Shown here: positions 1 to 8,164 of the stretch, in pieces
Layout: each line of letters starts with the position of its first letter
How positions within the stretch are numbered: position 1 is the stretch's first letter
NCBI RefSeq assembly: GCF_014930365.1
Contig: NZ_JABXWI010000007.1
Location: 186,001-250,000, forward strand
DNA from: Streptomyces caniscabiei
GTDB lineage: Bacteria > Actinomycetota > Actinomycetes > Streptomycetales > Streptomycetaceae
DNA: 64,000 nt
Direction: 5' to 3'
Notes under the pieces: generated by a model
Told to the model about the DNA's origin: nothing
The model's database searches: none
What the model saw: the letters and a program-made list of their open reading frames with translations, nothing else
Made by a program: the position numbers and the translations under genes

Positions 1-564
1 GGCGGCCTCGCCTACGGCAGGCTCCCCGACTGGTTCGACGGCGACGACCTGGCGCCCACCCTCACCACATCCGTCCTCGGCACGGGCGCCGCCCTGATCG
101 GCGCCCTGGCGACGTACGCCGCCTGGCGGTACACCACGGCCGTCGCCCACCCACCGCTGGGCGCGGTCGCGGCCCACCCCGAGGCGGACGCCGGCACCGT
201 CGAGGCGGAGGCCATCGCCAGCCACACCCCCGCCTACGGCGACGTGGCCTCGGCACCCGACCCGGCGGACCCGGGGCGCCTCCTGCTCGGCCCGCTGCAC
301 CGCCACGCCGCCGCCGGCTTCCACCTCGACGCCGTCTACTCGGCCCTCTTCGTCCGCCCGGTCCTGGCCGGCGCACGTCTCGTCCGGTTCCTCGACCGCG
401 AGGTCGTCGACACCTATGTGAGCGGCGCGGGCACCCTGCCCCGCCTGCTGGGCGCGGCCGTACGCAAGGCCCAGACCGGCAACGTCCAGACCTATGTGAG
501 CGCGCTGCTCGCCGGCACCGTCGTCCTGGTGGTCGCCGCCCTCGTCGTCGCCACGGGAGCGTGA
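1..564 (+). CDS. nuoL: NADH-quinone oxidoreductase subunit L, C-terminal part (cut by window start)
   Basis: Proton-pumping membrane subunit of respiratory complex I. Only the last 187 residues are present; the frame is open from base 1 and the gene starts upstream of the window. What is visible is a membrane helix near residues 20-45, a hydrophilic stretch rich in Pro/Ala, then the segment GFHLDAVYSALFVRPV and a final hydrophobic helix (VLVVAALVVATGA), which match the tail of NuoL. It stops 6 bases before nuoM, and nuoM overlaps nuoN, so the three are one operon. Identification rests on this tail plus the gene order L-M-N. Confidence 0.85.
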   Translation, partial: GGLAYGRLPDWFDGDDLAPTLTTSVLGTGAALIGALATYAAWRYTTAVAHPPLGAVAAHPEADAGTVEAEAIASHTPAYGDVASAPDPADPGRLLLGPLHRHAAAGFHLDAVYSALFVRPVLAGARLVRFLDREVVDTYVSGAGTLPRLLGAAVRKAQTGNVQTYVSALLAGTVVLVVAALVVATGA

Positions 565-570
565 GCAGGC

Positions 571-2178
571 GTGATCGATATCAACGAGTCCGTGATGCAG
601 GTCCTTCTGGCGTTGATCGTCGTCGGCCCGCTCCTCGGCGCCGCCGCCGCTCTCCTGCCGGCCCCGCCCGGGCTGAAGGGGAAGTCACCCGAGCAGGCCG
701 TGCTGCGCCACGGGATCACCGTGACCGGTGCGGTGCTCATCGCCGCGATCGTCCTCGCGCTCGGCTTCGACCACGACCAGCCGTCGAAGATGCAGGCCAG
801 CACGGACATCAGCTGGATCCCGGCACTCGACGTGCGCATCCACCTCGGCATCGACGGCATCTCCCTCCCCCTCCTGGTCCTGACCGCGCTGCTGACCTTC
901 CTCTGCGCGCTCTACTCCTACTTCAAGATGCCCGCGGGCCCGTCCCCGAAGGCCTTCGTCGCCCTGCTCCTCGTCCTGGAGTCCGGCACCCTCGCGACCT
1001 TCGCCGTCCTCGATCTGCTGCTGTTCTTCCTGGCGTTCGAGACGGTGCTCATCCCGATGTACTTCCTCATCGCCCGCTGGGGCGGTGAGCAACGCACGCG
1101 GGCCGCCTGGAAGTTCATCCTCTACACCCTGCTCGGTTCCGTGGTCATGCTGCTGGGCCTGCTCCTGATCGGAATCAAGGCGGGCACATTCGACATGGTG
1201 GCACTCGCCACTGACAATCACTCCGCGCTGACCACATCCGTGCAGGTCATCGCCGTTCTGTCGATCGGGATCGGGCTCGCGGTCAAGACCCCGATGTGGC
1301 CGCTGCACAGCTGGCTGCCGGACGCCCACACCGCCGCCCCGACCGTCGGCTCGGTCCTGCTGGCCGGCGTCCTGCTGAAGATGGGCACCTACGGGTTCGT
1401 CCGCATCCTGCTGCCGATCACCCCGGACGGCTTCCGCACCTTCGCGCCGTACCTCGCCGCCTTCGCGGTCGTCGGCGTCATCTACGGCTCCCTCGCCTGC
1501 CTCGCCCTCGCCCAGCAGGGCGCGAAGGGCGACCTCAAGCGCCTGATCGCGTACTCCTCCGTCGGCCACATGGGCTTCGTCCTGCTCGGCATCGCCACGA
1601 TGACCCCGACCGGCGTGAACGGCGCGCTCTTCGCCAACATCGCCCACGGCCTCATCACCGGCCTGCTGTTCTTCCTGGTCGGCGCGCTGAAGGACCGCAC
1701 CGGCACCACCGACCTCGACACCCTCGCGCAGGAGACCGGCGCCGCCCTCTACGGCAGGGCGCCCCGCCTCGGCGGCCTCCTCGCCTTCGCCGCCGTGGCC
1801 TCCCTCGGGCTGCCCGGACTCGCCGGGTTCTGGGGCGAGATGCTGGCCCTGTTCGGCGCGTTCGAGCCCGCCGAGGGCCTCAGCCGCCCGGCCTTCCTCA
1901 CCTTCATGACGATCGCCGCGTTCGGCACGCTCCTCACCGCCGCGTACCTGCTCATCGTGGTCCGCCGCGTCTGCATGGGCGCCGTCCCGAAGGGACCGCA
2001 GGAGGGGCCGGGCCGCACGGACGAACAGACGTACGCCCTCGCGGACGTGCAGACGTACGAGTTCGCGGCCTGGACCCCGCTCGTCGCCCTCACCGTCCTC
2101 GCCGGCCTCTGGCCCGCGGCCCTCCTCGGTCTGACCGACCCGGCCGTGCAGCAGCTCCTCGCAGGAGGCACCCGTTGA
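571..2178 (+). CDS. nuoM: NADH-quinone oxidoreductase subunit M
   Basis: 535-residue antiporter-like proton-pumping subunit of complex I in the cytoplasmic membrane. The protein is hydrophobic throughout, about 14 helices. It carries the family signature around residues 233-260 (VKTPMWPLHSWLPDAHTAAP, with the conserved Lys and His) and a second conserved patch QQGAKGDLKRLIAYSSVGHMG. The glutamate of the first antiporter half is in LFFLAFETVLIPMYFLIA. The GTG start lies 6 bases after the nuoL stop. The N-terminus (MIDINESVMQ) differs from the classic NuoM start and is compatible with the second, shorter nuo cluster that Streptomyces carries next to htpX; that assignment is inference from synteny. 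Confidence 0.93.
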   Translation: MIDINESVMQVLLALIVVGPLLGAAAALLPAPPGLKGKSPEQAVLRHGITVTGAVLIAAIVLALGFDHDQPSKMQASTDISWIPALDVRIHLGIDGISLPLLVLTALLTFLCALYSYFKMPAGPSPKAFVALLLVLESGTLATFAVLDLLLFFLAFETVLIPMYFLIARWGGEQRTRAAWKFILYTLLGSVVMLLGLLLIGIKAGTFDMVALATDNHSALTTSVQVIAVLSIGIGLAVKTPMWPLHSWLPDAHTAAPTVGSVLLAGVLLKMGTYGFVRILLPITPDGFRTFAPYLAAFAVVGVIYGSLACLALAQQGAKGDLKRLIAYSSVGHMGFVLLGIATMTPTGVNGALFANIAHGLITGLLFFLVGALKDRTGTTDLDTLAQETGAALYGRAPRLGGLLAFAAVASLGLPGLAGFWGEMLALFGAFEPAEGLSRPAFLTFMTIAAFGTLLTAAYLLIVVRRVCMGAVPKGPQEGPGRTDEQTYALADVQTYEFAAWTPLVALTVLAGLWPAALLGLTDPAVQQLLAGGTR

Positions 2179-3761
2179 GCCCCTTGGCCCAGCCGCCGGT
2201 CCCGGCCGAGACCCTGGCCCAGAGCGCGGCCCAGACCCTGGCCGAGTCGGTCGTCCAGTCCGTCGACTGGCTCGCGATCGCGCCGCCGACCGTCGCGGCC
2301 GTCGTCGGCCTCGCCGTGCTCGTCGCCGACCTGTTCACCGACGACCGCAGGAAGGCCCTGCTCGGCTGGGTCTCCGTCGCGGGACTCGCCGTCTCCCTGC
2401 TCGCCCTGCTGCCGCTCCTGGACGCCGACCGCGCCACCTTCTGCCTGACCGGCGACCCAGGCGTGTGCAGCTACACCGCCGACCGGTTCACCCTCGTCAT
2501 CCAGTTCCTCGTCCTCGGCGGCGCCCTCCTCGCCGCCCTGCTGTCCATGACGGCCCTCAAGGACGACCGGAAGAACCTCCCCGAAGGGGAGTTCTGGTTC
2601 CTGCTGCTGTCGTCCGCGGCGGGAGCCGCGCTCCTGCCCGCGTCCCGCGACCTCGCGACGCTCGTCGTCGCCCTGGAGGTCGCCTCCCTGCCCGCCTTCG
2701 CCCTCGTCGGCATCCGCCAGGGCGACCGGCGGTCCTCCGAGGCGGCCCTGAAGTTCTTCCTGTCCTCCGTCACCGCGACCGCCGTCAGCCTCCTGGGCAT
2801 CAGCTTCGTCTACGCCACGACAGGCACCCTCTACCTCACCGAGATCGCCGACCGCGTCCAGGACGTCGACGCCCAGCTGCACACCCTCACCCAGGCCGGC
2901 GTCGTCCTCACCCTCGTCGGCTTCGCCTTCAAGACGGCCGCCGTCCCCTTCCACTTCTGGGTCCCCGACACCTACGTGGGCGCCCCCCTGCCCGTCGCCG
3001 CCTACCTCTCCGTGGTCGGCAAGGCGGTCGGCTTCTCCGGGCTGATCCTCGTCACCGTCGTCGCCCTCCCGTCGTACGCCGACGTCTGGGGCCCCGCCCT
3101 CGCCGTGCTGGCCGCCCTCACCATGACCGTCGGCAACCTCGGCGCCCTGAGACAGGGCGCCACGCGCGCGTACAGCGCGGTCCGGCTGCTCGCCTGGTCC
3201 TCCGTCGGCCAGGCCGGCTACCTCCTCGTCCCGATCGCGGCGGCGGCCTACGCCGACGACACCGCCGACGCCGAGAAGGCCGTCGGCTCCACCGTCGCCT
3301 ACGCCCTGATGTACGCCGCCGTGAACCTCGGCGCCTTCGCCGTGGCCGCCCTCGTCGGCCGTACGAAGCCCCTGAACCGGCTCGCCGACTACCGGGGCCT
3401 CTACGCGTCGAGCCCCCTGTCCGCGCTGCTCCTGGCCTTCTTCCTGCTCTGCCTCGCCGGACTGCCGCCGGGCATCATCGGCTTGTTCGCCAAGGTCACC
3501 GTCTTCTCGGCGGCCGTGGACGCGGGCCTCGGCTGGCTCGCCGTCGTGATGGCCGTCAACGTGGTGATCGCCCTCTTCTACTACCTCCAGTGGACGGCCC
3601 TGCTGTTCCGCGCCCCCGAGGGCGACACCGCCGGCGCACCCGCACCGCACCGCGTCCCCGCCCCGCTCACCCTGGCCCTCGTCCTCACCGGCATCGTCGC
3701 CGTGGCCCTGTCCGGCGCCCCCCAGCTCATCCTGCGCTTCGCCGACCTCGGCCTCTTCTAG
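2175..3761 (+). CDS. nuoN: NADH-quinone oxidoreductase subunit N
   Basis: 528-residue third antiporter-like subunit of complex I. The start is TTG at 2175, overlapping the nuoM stop by 4 bases (TTGA), with AGGAGG six bases upstream; the reading frame stays open far upstream but that part is antisense or shadow. Conserved features include FKTAAVPFHFWVPDTYVGAP and a lysine-rich turn between helices (MTALKDDRKNLPEGEFWFLLL). Around 14 membrane segments are visible. It is the last gene of the operon; GC-rich tandem repeats follow. Confidence 0.93.
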   Translation: MSPLAQPPVPAETLAQSAAQTLAESVVQSVDWLAIAPPTVAAVVGLAVLVADLFTDDRRKALLGWVSVAGLAVSLLALLPLLDADRATFCLTGDPGVCSYTADRFTLVIQFLVLGGALLAALLSMTALKDDRKNLPEGEFWFLLLSSAAGAALLPASRDLATLVVALEVASLPAFALVGIRQGDRRSSEAALKFFLSSVTATAVSLLGISFVYATTGTLYLTEIADRVQDVDAQLHTLTQAGVVLTLVGFAFKTAAVPFHFWVPDTYVGAPLPVAAYLSVVGKAVGFSGLILVTVVALPSYADVWGPALAVLAALTMTVGNLGALRQGATRAYSAVRLLAWSSVGQAGYLLVPIAAAAYADDTADAEKAVGSTVAYALMYAAVNLGAFAVAALVGRTKPLNRLADYRGLYASSPLSALLLAFFLLCLAGLPPGIIGLFAKVTVFSAAVDAGLGWLAVVMAVNVVIALFYYLQWTALLFRAPEGDTAGAPAPHRVPAPLTLALVLTGIVAVALSGAPQLILRFADLGLF

Positions 3762-3775
3762 CGCACCGCGGCCCC

Positions 3776-3844
3776 GCCCTCACCCGCCCGGCACCCCGGC
3801 CCTCACCCGCCCGGTCCCCCCGCCCTCACCCGCGCGGCCCCCGG
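3776..3844. repeat. 23-bp tandem repeat, three copies
   Basis: Three head-to-tail units of 23 bases start at 3776, 3799 and 3822. Each begins with GCCCTCACCCGCSCGG and ends with a C-rich tail. The array sits 15 bases after the nuoN stop and contains no gene. Confidence 0.75.
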
Positions 3845-3976
3845 CCGGGCCGCGCGCACCAGGGAACTCGCGCTCCCCGCCTGGCGTTGACCCATGCGGG
3901 AGGGTCCACTGAGAAGTGGAGTCGACAGCATCAGCGAGCAAAGGGTTCCCCTGCCGCACGACCTGGAGGGCGTACC

Positions 3977-4840
3977 GTGCACCGCCGGCACAACGGGCTC
4001 AGGACCGCCGTACTCCTCGGGGGACTGTCCGCACTCATCATCGTCATCGGAAGCCTCTTCGGCCGTACGGGCCTGATCATCGCGGTCGTCGTCGCCCTCG
4101 GCACGAACGCCTACGCGTACTGGAACAGCGACAAGCTGGCTCTACGCGCGATGCGCGCCCGCCCGGTCAGCGAGTTCGAGGCGCCGGCGCTCTACCGCAT
4201 GGTCCGCGAGCTCTCCATGCAGGCCCGCCAGCCGATGCCGCGCCTGTACATCTCCCCGACGGACGCCCCGAACGCCTTCGCGACCGGCCGCAACCCGCGC
4301 AACGCGGCCGTGTGCTGCACCGACGGCATCCTCCGCCTGCTCGACGAGCGCGAGCTGCGCGGTGTCATCGGCCACGAGCTGAGCCATGTCTACAACCGCG
4401 ACATCCTCATCTCGTCGGTCGCCGGCGCCCTCGCCTCCGTGATCATGTTCCTGGTGAACTTCGCCTGGCTGATCCCCGTCGGCCGCTCGGACGACGACGA
4501 CGGCCCCGGCCTCCTCGGCATGCTGCTGATCATGATCCTGGGCCCCCTCGCTGCGTCCCTCATCCAGCTCGCGATCAGCCGTTCCCGGGAGTACGAGGCG
4601 GACGCCTCCGGCGCCCAGCTCACCGGTGATCCACTTGCCCTCGCCAGCGCCCTTCGCAAACTGGAAACGGGTACGAAGCAGCTTCCGCTGCCCCCCGAGC
4701 CCCGGATCGAGACCGCGAGCCACATGATGATCGCGAACCCCTTCCGGCCGGGCCGGGGATTCTCCAAGATGTTCTCGACACACCCGCCGATGGCGGAACG
4801 CATCGCCCGACTCGAGAAGATGGCAGGTCCCCCGCAGTGA
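3977..4840 (+). CDS. htpX: M48-family membrane zinc metalloprotease HtpX
   Basis: 287-residue integral membrane protease of the HtpX/M48 family, expected to cleave damaged membrane proteins. Two N-terminal helices occupy about residues 8-48. The zinc/catalytic motif HELSH is at 133-137, followed by two further membrane segments (about 146-168 and 178-198) and the downstream zinc-ligand glutamate in SREYEADASGAQLTG. GTG at 3977 has GGAGGG six bases upstream, and the resulting length is normal for the family. A TTGACC hexamer at 3887-3892 could be a -35 box, but no good -10 is visible. The stop overlaps the next gene. Confidence 0.92.
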   Translation: MHRRHNGLRTAVLLGGLSALIIVIGSLFGRTGLIIAVVVALGTNAYAYWNSDKLALRAMRARPVSEFEAPALYRMVRELSMQARQPMPRLYISPTDAPNAFATGRNPRNAAVCCTDGILRLLDERELRGVIGHELSHVYNRDILISSVAGALASVIMFLVNFAWLIPVGRSDDDDGPGLLGMLLIMILGPLAASLIQLAISRSREYEADASGAQLTGDPLALASALRKLETGTKQLPLPPEPRIETASHMMIANPFRPGRGFSKMFSTHPPMAERIARLEKMAGPPQ

Positions 4841-5238
4841 AGACCGTACTGAACATCATCTGGCTGATCCTCAGCGGCTTCTGGCTCTTCCTCGGCTATC
4901 TGTTCGCAGGGTTGCTTCTGTGCATCACGATCATCGGCATCCCGTTCGGGATCGCGTCGTTCCGCATCGGGGTCTACGCCCTGTGGCCCTTCGGGTACAG
5001 CGCCGTCGAGCGCCGTGACGCGGGCGCGCCCTCCTGCCTGGGCAACATCCTGTGGCTGGTCCTGGCGGGCTGGTGGCTGGCGCTGACGCACATCTTCACC
5101 GGCCTCGTCCTGTGCGTCACGATCATCGGCATCCCCTTCGGCATCGCCAACTTCAAGCTGGTCCCGGTCTCGCTGATGCCCCTGGGCCGCGAGATCGTCC
5201 GCTCCGACCAGCCGTTCGCCCCGTCACGCGCCTACTGA
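4837..5238 (+). CDS. YccF-domain inner membrane protein
   Basis: 133-residue membrane protein made of two YccF repeats: LFAGLLLCITIIGIPFGIAS in the first half and IFTGLVLCVTIIGIPFGIAN in the second, an obvious internal duplication. Function is not established for the family. GTG start overlaps the htpX stop by four bases (GTGA), so the two are translationally coupled and probably work in the same membrane quality-control context (inference). Confidence 0.9.
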   Translation: MKTVLNIIWLILSGFWLFLGYLFAGLLLCITIIGIPFGIASFRIGVYALWPFGYSAVERRDAGAPSCLGNILWLVLAGWWLALTHIFTGLVLCVTIIGIPFGIANFKLVPVSLMPLGREIVRSDQPFAPSRAY

Positions 5239-5268
5239 GGCCTGCCCGACGGTTTTCGCCGTCAGGCC
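5239..5268 (+). terminator. Hairpin terminator after htpX-yccF
   Basis: Begins immediately after the stop codon: GGCCT and GACGG arms pair with CCGTC and AGGCC around a TTTTCG loop, with a small bulge on the left arm. No long T-run follows, as is common in Streptomyces. Confidence 0.5.
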
Positions 5269-5296
5269 GCGTGAACACCCCTGCGGGTCAATACAC

Positions 5297-6577
5297 CTAG
5301 CGCGGCGCGGTCGGCGCGCGGTCCTTCCCCGCGCGCCGACCGAGCCGCCGTACGCCGTACACGGCCGCCCCCAGGCCCAGTGCGGCCGCCCCCGCGCCCA
5401 CCGAGGACGCGGGCAGCGAGAACGCCAGGACAGCGCACCCGGCGAGGCCCACCACCGGCACCACCCGGGCGACGGGCGCCGAACTCAGCGTCCAGGCGGA
5501 CGCGTTGGCGACCGCGTAGTACGCGAGGACACCGAACGACGAGAACCCGATCGCGCCCCGCACGTCGACCGTGGCGGCGAGCACGGCCACCACGGCACCG
5601 ACGGCCAGCTCCGCCCGGTGCGGCACCTGGAAGCGGGGGTGCACGGCGGCGAGCGCGCCGGGCAGATGCCGGTCCCGGGCCATCGCGAGGGTCGTGCGGG
5701 AGACCCCCAGGATCAGCGCCAGCAGCGACCCGAGCGCGGCCACGGCGGCCCCCACCCGCACCACGGGCACCATCCCGGGCACCCCAGCCGCCCGTACGGC
5801 GTCGGCCAGCGGCGCCGAGGCCGCCCCCAGCCCACCGGACCCCAGCACGGCGAGCGCGGCGACCGCCACCGCCGCGTACACGACCAGCGCGATGCCCAGC
5901 GCGAGGGGGATCGCACGCGGGATGGTGCGCGCCGGATCCCGTACCTCCTCACCCAGGGTCGCGATCCGCGCGTACCCGGCGAACGCGAAGAACAGCAGCC
6001 CGGCCGCCTGGAGCACGCCACCCAGGCCGCCGGACGTCCCGATGTCCAGCCGCCCGGCGTCGGCCTCGGCGGACCCGAGGCACACCACCACGACGGCGGC
6101 GAGGACGGCCAGTACGACGGCCACGATCGCCCGCGTGAGCCAGGCCGACTTCTGCACACCGCCGTAGTTCACGGCCGTCAGCGCCACCACGGCCGCCACC
6201 GCGACGGCGTGCGCCTGCCCCGGCCACACGTACGCCCCCACGGTCAGCGCCATCGCCGCGCACGAGGCCGTCTTGCCGACGACGAACGCCCAGCCGGCCA
6301 GATACCCCCAGAACTCCCCGAGCCGCTCGCGGCCGTACACATAGGTGCCGCCCGATGCCGGATACACGGCCGCCAGCCGCGCCGACGACATCGCGTTGCA
6401 GTACGCGACCACGGCGGCGATCCCGAGCCCGAGCAGCAGACCCGACCCGGCCGCGCGCGCCGCCGGGCCCAGCGCCGCGAAGATGCCCGCGCCGACCATC
6501 GCCCCGAGCCCGACGACGACCGCGTCGCCGACCCCGAGCGTGCGGCGCAGCCCGGCGCCCGATCCGCCTTGTGTCAT
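5297..6577 (-). CDS. APC-family amino acid permease
   Basis: 426-residue cytoplasmic-membrane transporter of the amino acid/polyamine/organocation superfamily, with about 12 helices. The first helix has the typical glycine-rich signature VVGLGAMVGAGIFAALGPAA, followed by SSARLAAVYPASGGTYVYGR (substrate-binding region of APC carriers) and FFAFAGYARIATLGEEVRDP. Start: ATG at 6577; a GTG 30 bases further upstream in the same frame is possible but neither has a strong ribosome-binding site. Substrate cannot be told. It is transcribed opposite to its neighbours, and the 5' end faces the small membrane protein gene at 6753. Confidence 0.85.
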   Translation of the reverse strand: MTQGGSGAGLRRTLGVGDAVVVGLGAMVGAGIFAALGPAARAAGSGLLLGLGIAAVVAYCNAMSSARLAAVYPASGGTYVYGRERLGEFWGYLAGWAFVVGKTASCAAMALTVGAYVWPGQAHAVAVAAVVALTAVNYGGVQKSAWLTRAIVAVVLAVLAAVVVVCLGSAEADAGRLDIGTSGGLGGVLQAAGLLFFAFAGYARIATLGEEVRDPARTIPRAIPLALGIALVVYAAVAVAALAVLGSGGLGAASAPLADAVRAAGVPGMVPVVRVGAAVAALGSLLALILGVSRTTLAMARDRHLPGALAAVHPRFQVPHRAELAVGAVVAVLAATVDVRGAIGFSSFGVLAYYAVANASAWTLSSAPVARVVPVVGLAGCAVLAFSLPASSVGAGAAALGLGAAVYGVRRLGRRAGKDRAPTAPR

Positions 6578-6752
6578 GCGCCGCACCCTACTGATCAGCG
6601 CAACCACCAGGTGTCATGCGGACGTCCTCCCGGACAACAAGGGCAGGACAGACACGACAGGCACGACAGACACGGCCGGGCGCACGGCCGCTGTGGGGGG
6701 AAACACAGCACAGGTACCGCACGGGTACGGCACGAAAGGGCAGGTGCACGGC

Positions 6753-7019
6753 ATGAGCATCATCGGCTGGATCGTTCTGGGGCTGTTGGCCGGGGCCATC
6801 GCCAAGTTCCTGCTGCCGGGCCGGGACCCGGGCGGCTTCATCGGCACGACCCTCATCGGCGTCACGGGCGCCTTCATCGGCGGCTGGATCTCCGCCCGCT
6901 GGCTGGACCACCCGATCTCCGAGAACTTCTACGACGGCGCCACCTGGGCGGCCGCGATCGGCGGTTCCCTGGTCCTGCTGATCGCCTACCGCATCCTGTT
7001 CGGCCACTCCCGCCGCTGA
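6753..7019 (+). CDS. GlsB/YeaQ/YmgE-family small membrane protein
   Basis: 88-residue hydrophobic protein with the layout of the transglycosylase-associated (GlsB/YeaQ/YmgE) family: MSIIGWIVLGLLAGAIAKFL, a GGFIGTTLIGVTGAFIGGW glycine-rich second helix and a third helix near the C-terminus. Family members are stress-related membrane proteins of unclear mechanism. The ATG at 6753 matches the family's N-terminus. Monocistronic, running toward yajQ with a shared terminator in between. Confidence 0.82.
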   Translation: MSIIGWIVLGLLAGAIAKFLLPGRDPGGFIGTTLIGVTGAFIGGWISARWLDHPISENFYDGATWAAAIGGSLVLLIAYRILFGHSRR

Positions 7020-7037
7020 CCACGCCTCACCCGCACA

Positions 7038-7079
7038 GAGGGGTGGGCGCCAGGCGACCCCGCCCGGCGCCCACCCCTC
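7038..7079. terminator. Bidirectional terminator between convergent genes
   Basis: A perfect 14-bp stem (7038-7051 with 7066-7079, arms GAGGGGTGGGCGCC / GGCGCCCACCCCTC) around a 14-base loop lies between the small membrane protein gene and the convergent yajQ homolog. It can serve both. Confidence 0.75.
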
Positions 7080-7105
7080 GTCGTACGGGCCCTACCTACC
7101 GCTCA

Positions 7106-7594
7106 TCACCGGTAGTTGACGAACTGCACCGCGAAGTCGAAGTCCTTGCCCTTGAGCAGGGAGATCACGGTCTGGAGGTCGTCGCGGCTCTTGGAGCTGA
7201 CGCGGAGCTCGTCGCCCTGGACCTGGGCCTTGACGCCCTTGGGACCCTCGTCACGAATGATCTTCGCCACCTTCTTGGCGTTCTCCTGGGAGATGCCCTC
7301 CTCGATCGACGCGAAGATCTTGTACTCCTTGCCGGACAGCTGCGGCTCACCCGCGTCCAGCGACTTCAAAGAGATCCCGCGCTTGATCAGCTTGGACTGG
7401 AAGACGTCGAGGATGGCCTTCACCCGGTCCTCGCTGTTCGCCTCCATGAGGATCTTCTCGCCGGACCACGAGATCGAGGCGCCGACGCCCTTGAAGTCGT
7501 AGCGCTGCGAGATCTCCTTGGCGGCCTGGTTGAGGGCGTTGTCGACCTCCTGCCGCTCGACCTTCGAGACGATGTCGAAACTGGAGTCGGCCAT
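7106..7594 (-). CDS. YajQ-family nucleotide-binding protein
   Basis: 162-residue cytosolic protein of the YajQ/UPF0234 family (two RNP-like folds; some members bind cyclic di-GMP). Visible landmarks: SSFDIVSKVERQEVDNALNQ at the N-terminus, RYDFKG, LDAGEPQLSGKEYK, and the C-terminal DFAVQFVNYR. Full family length. ATG at 7594 has an AGGAG site about eight bases upstream on the minus strand. Its exact role in actinomycetes is not known. Confidence 0.92.
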   Translation of the reverse strand: MADSSFDIVSKVERQEVDNALNQAAKEISQRYDFKGVGASISWSGEKILMEANSEDRVKAILDVFQSKLIKRGISLKSLDAGEPQLSGKEYKIFASIEEGISQENAKKVAKIIRDEGPKGVKAQVQGDELRVSSKSRDDLQTVISLLKGKDFDFAVQFVNYR

Positions 7595-7760
7595 GTCCTG
7601 TGGCTCCTTGTATCGGTGTATCGGGAGGCGACAAGCCTAGCCACCCCGCCCCCGAGAGCACTGATCAATCAGGTGGCGAAGCACCCCTGGGCATCAGGTA
7701 TCGTTTACGACGTCGCCCCGGAGCACCGCCGAAAAGCGGTTCGAAGGACGACGAATCCCA

Positions 7761-7842
7761 GGCGGTGTGCCCGAGTGGCCAATGGGAGCGGACTGTAAAT
7801 CCGTCGGCTTAGCCTACCCAGGTTCGAATCCTGGCGCCGCCA
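7761..7842 (+). tRNA. tRNA-Tyr (GTA)
   Basis: 82-nt type II tRNA with a long variable arm. The acceptor arms GGCGGTG (7761-7767) and CGCCGCC (7835-7841) pair with one G-U, discriminator A at 7842; anticodon GTA at 7795-7797; T-arm contains GGTTCGAATCC. CCA is not encoded. A TATCGT hexamer at 7699-7704 may be the -10 box. In S. coelicolor a tRNA-Tyr gene at this place in the gene order is the SLP1 integration site; here no integrase or element follows. Confidence 0.96.
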
Positions 7843-7850
7843 CGTGGAGG

Positions 7851-7894
7851 GAAGCCCCTTCCGGACTGTGAGAGCAGTCGGGAGGGGCTTCTTC
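7851..7894 (+). terminator. Terminator after tRNA-Tyr
   Basis: Long hairpin: GAAGCCCCTTCCGGACTG pairs with CAGTCGGGAGGGGCTTC (ending at 7891) around a GAGA-type loop, followed by a short T run. Confidence 0.72.
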
Positions 7895-7941
7895 GTGTGC
7901 GGATTCGGTGGTCGGTGTCGGCGGCCCGGCACACTGACTGC

Positions 7942-8148
7942 ATGTCATCGCGTCGCAGGAACTGCCCCGAGTGTCGTCGTGAGATCGCCGTCGTGGCGGG
8001 GCGGTTCGCGCGGCACGATCCACCGGGGGCGAGCGGGGAACTCGTGTCGTGTCCCGGGTCGCGCAGGCCGGCCCTGATCGGGGCGGCACAGCCCGCGCTC
8101 GACGGCTTCGTGGTGCCCGAGTTCCCCGGTCAGCTCCCCCTGTTCTGA
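7942..8148 (+). CDS. Small zinc-ribbon-like protein of unknown function
   Basis: 68-residue protein beginning MSSRRRNCPECRREIAVVAG. It has a CPEC knuckle at residues 8-11 and a single later Cys (residue ~44), plus a conserved-looking RFARHDPPG stretch. I recognise this style of short protein from Streptomyces and actinophage genomes but know no function. ATG 7942 has no convincing ribosome-binding site; a CACACT hexamer ends seven bases upstream, so the mRNA could be leaderless. Its position directly behind tRNA-Tyr suggests a remnant or neighbour of an integrative-element site (inference). Confidence 0.6.
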   Translation: MSSRRRNCPECRREIAVVAGRFARHDPPGASGELVSCPGSRRPALIGAAQPALDGFVVPEFPGQLPLF

Positions 8149-8164
8149 CCGGGGCCCGCACCTG

